From: Ktedonobacter sp. SOSP1-85 | Lineage (GTDB): Bacteria; Chloroflexota; Ktedonobacteria; Ktedonobacterales; Ktedonobacteraceae | Assembly (NCBI RefSeq): GCF_016587415.1 | Contig: NZ_BNJI01000001.1 | Span: forward strand, 5,309,501 to 5,373,500 | DNA length: 64,000 bases | Reading direction: 5' to 3' | Shown: piece after piece, positions 61,476-64,000 of the stretch | How the letters are laid out: each line of letters starts with the position of its first letter | Position numbering within the stretch: position 1 is the first letter of the stretch | The notes under the pieces: model-generated | The model's database searches: none | The model's input: only the letters and a program-made list of their open reading frames with translations | What the model was told of the DNA's origin: nothing | Program-made: the position numbers and the translations under genes

Positions 61476-63386
61476 ATGCGCGAATTTAAGCGCGATTTCT
61501 CTGAGAGCGGATTGCGAAGATCCCTGTTCAAAAGGCCACTTCGCAGTCTGGGTTTGCTTACCTGTATGCTGCTCATCGCCATGAGCAGTCTTTTTCTGTG
61601 GGTGACGCCCACGCACGCAGCCTCGTATTGCCAGGTAACTTACACGGTGACCAACCAGTGGACTGGTGGCTTCGGGGCGAGTTTCACTATCCAGAATACT
61701 AGCGGCTCCAGTTGGAGCAACTGGACGTTGACTTTCGCCTTCCCTGCTAGCGGCCAGCAAGTCACACAGGTCTGGAATGGTAACTATACGCAGTCCGGTC
61801 AGAACGTCTCGATTACAAATCTGTCGTATAATGGTTCTGTCCCGGCCGGTAGCACAGTCAGCTCAGAGCCTGGCTTCAATGGCTCGTGGACGACGAGCAA
61901 TCCCATGCCGACCAGTTTCTCTATTAATGGGAATGTTTGTACTGGTTCTGGCGGTGGCACTCCCACACCAACGCCCACAAATACGCCCACCAACACGCCA
62001 ACCAGTACACCCACCAGCACGCCGACCTCGACACCGACTAGCACGCCAACCAGCACGCCATCCCCAACCCCGACCGGTACTCCCGTGACGGGTGGTGGTC
62101 ACGTGCAAAATCCGTATGCTGGGGCGCAGGGTTTCCTTAACCCCAACTACGTTGCGGAAGTGAAGGCCGCTGGGGCCTCTGTAGGTGGCACGCTTGGCGC
62201 GAAGGAGGCAGCGGTTGCCAATTATCCAACGGCCATCTGGCTCGATAGCATGGCGGCAGTCACCGGTGGAACTGGTTACACCTCTAGCCTGCTTGATTAC
62301 TTAAAAGCCGCGGAGACACAGGCGGCCAGCAGCAGCCAGCCGATCATAGTGACCATTGTCGTTTATGATCTGCCCGACCGCGACTGTGCTGCCCTCGCCT
62401 CCAACGGCGAACTACAGATCGCCAACAATGGCCTGCAGACCTACGAGCACAATTACATTGATGTGATCGCGTCTGATTTGAGCCAGCCGCAGTTCTCCAA
62501 CCTGCGTGTCTCGGCGATCATTGAGCCGGATTCCCTGCCGAACCTGGTCACCAACCTGAGTATTCAGAATTGTGCTGACGCGAACTCCAGTGGCGTCTAT
62601 GTGCAGGGGATTCAGTACGCGCTCAACAAGCTACACGCGATCCCGAACGTGTATAATTTCCTCGACATCGCTCACTCCGGCTGGCTCGGCTGGAATAGCA
62701 ACTTCCAGCCATTCGTCAATCTGGCCACCAGTGTGGCAAAAGGCACGACCGCGGGATTGAGCAGCCTCGATGGCTTTATTAGCAACACGGCCAACTACAC
62801 GCCAACCGTTGAGCCATACATGACTGCCAACCAGCAGGTTGGTGGTCAGCCAGTGCGCTCGGCGAGCTTCTTCCAGTGGAACACGTACATTGACGAACAG
62901 AGTTACGACGTTGACATGCGCAATGCCTTTATCGCTGCTGGCTTCCCCAGCACCATTGGCATGCTGATCGATACGTCGCGTAACGGTTGGGGTGGTCCTA
63001 AGCGCCCGACTGGCCCGAGTACCTCGACCGACTTGAACACATTTGTCAATGCTACCAGGATCGACCAGCGCATCGCCAAGGGCAACTGGTGCAACCAGCC
63101 CGGCGGCATCGGCGCTCGCCCAGTCGCCAATCCAGCAGCAGGCTTTGACGCCTATGTCTGGATCAAACCACCCGGTGAGTCCGATGGTTCCAGCTCGCTG
63201 ATTCCGACTGGCCCGAACAACCCGACTGGTAAGGGCTTTGATCGCATGTGTGACCCGACGTTTGGCGGAGACGCGCTCAACAACAACATGCCTACTGGTG
63301 CCATGGCCAACGCCCCGGTCTCGGGAGCCTGGTTCCAGGCGGGATTTGATACGCTCGTCTCCAACGCCTACCCAGCTTTCCCGTAA
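61476..63386 (+). CDS. Secreted CBM2-GH6 cellulase (endoglucanase or cellobiohydrolase)
   Basis: The protein has 636 residues from the ATG at 61476, 6 nt after AGGAGG. An Arg-rich N-terminus and a hydrophobic core ending THAAS form a signal peptide. Residues about 50-150 are a family 2 carbohydrate-binding module (YTVTNQWTGGFGASFTIQN, WTLTFAFP, GNYTQSGQNVSI). A Pro/Thr/Ser linker of TP-TST repeats (about 155-200) leads to the GH6 domain with YDLPDRDCAALAS (catalytic acid Asp), IIEPDSLPNL, SGWLGW and DAYVWIKPPGESDG. It attacks cellulose outside the cell by inversion. The loops suggest a cellobiohydrolase, but this is not certain. It is the only exported hydrolase in the window. Confidence 0.94.
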   Translation: MREFKRDFSESGLRRSLFKRPLRSLGLLTCMLLIAMSSLFLWVTPTHAASYCQVTYTVTNQWTGGFGASFTIQNTSGSSWSNWTLTFAFPASGQQVTQVWNGNYTQSGQNVSITNLSYNGSVPAGSTVSSEPGFNGSWTTSNPMPTSFSINGNVCTGSGGGTPTPTPTNTPTNTPTSTPTSTPTSTPTSTPTSTPSPTPTGTPVTGGGHVQNPYAGAQGFLNPNYVAEVKAAGASVGGTLGAKEAAVANYPTAIWLDSMAAVTGGTGYTSSLLDYLKAAETQAASSSQPIIVTIVVYDLPDRDCAALASNGELQIANNGLQTYEHNYIDVIASDLSQPQFSNLRVSAIIEPDSLPNLVTNLSIQNCADANSSGVYVQGIQYALNKLHAIPNVYNFLDIAHSGWLGWNSNFQPFVNLATSVAKGTTAGLSSLDGFISNTANYTPTVEPYMTANQQVGGQPVRSASFFQWNTYIDEQSYDVDMRNAFIAAGFPSTIGMLIDTSRNGWGGPKRPTGPSTSTDLNTFVNATRIDQRIAKGNWCNQPGGIGARPVANPAAGFDAYVWIKPPGESDGSSSLIPTGPNNPTGKGFDRMCDPTFGGDALNNNMPTGAMANAPVSGAWFQAGFDTLVSNAYPAFP

Positions 63387-63425
63387 ATCGGCTCCACCCC
63401 TTTTCGCGCTGGAAAATTCCAGCAA

Positions 63426-63473
63426 ACGGCTCATTCATCCCCCCATTATTCATATGGGAGATGAATGAGCCGT
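63426..63473. terminator. Terminator-like hairpin after the cellulase gene
   Basis: A 14-bp perfect stem (63426-63439 with 63460-63473) with further CCC/GGG pairing in the loop, followed by a pyrimidine-rich but not T-only tract. Position 40 bases after the stop codon fits termination of the GH6 transcript. Confidence 0.65.
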
Positions 63474-63664
63474 CCTTCTATTCACTTTCTATTCACTTTC
63501 CCCTTTCTTGTTGATTTCTCTGATGTTTCATGATAAAGAGTTGTAAGGGGGGAAATGGAATAAATGGGTGAAAACAATAAATTGGGATAATTTATTGCAG
63601 AAGATTTTGTGAGCAAGATGCTACTCAATCAAACGTTTACGGCAAGAGGCTATTGGAGGGATCT

Positions 63665-64000
63665 ATGGCGTCTAATCATCGTTTGAAACAGGTGCGCGAA
63701 CTACGAGGTTGGTCGCAGGCAAAGGTTGCTGAACAAATCGGTACAGACGCAACAACTGTGAGCCGCTGGGAACGTGGACTCTTTTCGCCCACTCCGTATT
63801 TTCGCGAGAAACTCTGCGTACTTTTCGACCAGAATGCCGAGGAGTTGGGGCTACTGGAGAGTTCGCGTCGATTATGCGAGGAAGGATGTAGTGATCTACC
63901 TCTCCAACCGCCTGGTATTCTGTCCTCACCGCACGCACATGGGGAGCGGTCGAGAGAAGAAATTTGCGAGGAGGAGGCCGTTCCGCCCGTTGTGCCTTCC
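63665..64000 (+). CDS. XRE-family regulator, N-terminal part (cut by window end)
   Basis: An ATG at 63665 with GGAGGG 4 nt upstream opens a frame that runs to the window end (112 codons). The first 65 residues are an XRE helix-turn-helix (VRELRGWSQAKVAEQIGTDATTVSRWERGLFSP). What follows is a charged, Glu/Pro-rich linker (EEICEEEAVPP). In Ktedonobacteria such N-termini are commonly joined to NB-ARC/TPR or WD40 domains (inference); the rest of the gene lies outside the window. Confidence 0.8.
   Translation, partial: MASNHRLKQVRELRGWSQAKVAEQIGTDATTVSRWERGLFSPTPYFREKLCVLFDQNAEELGLLESSRRLCEEGCSDLPLQPPGILSSPHAHGERSREEICEEEAVPPVVPS

Noticed and set aside
61965..62085. Repeated ACNCCNACC units that could look like a short repeat array
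   Set aside because: They encode the Pro/Thr/Ser linker of the cellulase; no spacers of constant length, so not a CRISPR array.
63626..63640. AAACGTTTAC before the partial XRE gene as a third LacI operator
   Set aside because: Only the central ten bases match; the outer half-site bases of the two good operators are absent.

Overview
The window looks like chromosome from a large, moderately GC-rich soil or compost bacterium, most probably a Ktedonobacteria-type Chloroflexota. This is inferred from gene families, not from a marker gene. The pointers are tandem Ser/Thr kinases fused to WD40 propellers, a MalT/LuxR-type giant regulator with an extra N-terminal module, two stand-alone TnpB transposons, a GH6/GH43/GH3 polysaccharide-degradation set and many strong Shine-Dalgarno sequences. 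No rRNA, tRNA or CRISPR array was seen. Both ends cut through genes: the tail of a nucleotidyltransferase-like protein at 1-606 and the start of an XRE regulator at 63665-64000.

Layout. 1-5550: partial nucleotidyltransferase, VOC protein, MFS exporter, acetate-transporter family protein and a lone cytochrome oxidase subunit I. 5677-15653 (all minus): a MalT-like regulator, two paralogous beta-lactamase-fold serine hydrolases plus the stump of a third, a peptide-binding lipoprotein and a dipeptide epimerase. Together these suggest peptide or muropeptide salvage. A 75-bp palindromic repeat is present in inverted copies around the hydrolase pair. 16080-17900: a TnpB element. 18129-23193: an XRE-cupin regulator with a perfect operator, an amino-acid decarboxylase and a HAD phosphatase in one operon, then DUF2795, TetR plus methyltransferase, and a heavy-metal-binding peptide. 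23398-32425: four kinase-WD40 genes in an ABAB arrangement, 3-4 nt apart. 32676-34552: an NAD-kinase-like protein with an SPFH protein. 34962-38920: an ABC ATPase, an ECF sigma factor, a HEAT-repeat/membrane fusion and an ABC-2-like permease. 38990-43212: murF, ddl, an acetyltransferase and a PLP lyase/racemase. 43303-43536: a small peptide with a double-glycine-type leader and a His/Asp/Trp/Arg-rich tail. 43888-47977: a formamidase-family protein and a multi-PAS histidine kinase broken by two 1-nt frameshifts. 48476-59466: a LacI-controlled sugar locus (binding protein, two permeases, GH3, and a divergent GH43 disrupted by a frameshift and a TnpB transposon). 59706-63386: a redoxin, a PsbP-like lipoprotein and a secreted CBM2-GH6 cellulase.

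The most interesting parts are four. First, every kinase of the ABAB array has a twin-arginine-like motif before its single membrane segment, and the two middle kinases have each lost a different conserved catalytic residue. Second, in the ECF-sigma operon a HEAT-repeat membrane protein sits where an anti-sigma factor would normally be. Third, there is the RiPP-like peptide gene. Fourth, a TnpB insertion in the GH43 gene can be removed on paper to restore the reading frame exactly, and this predicts its target motif and guide. Long perfect hairpins, mostly without T-tracts, follow many genes.
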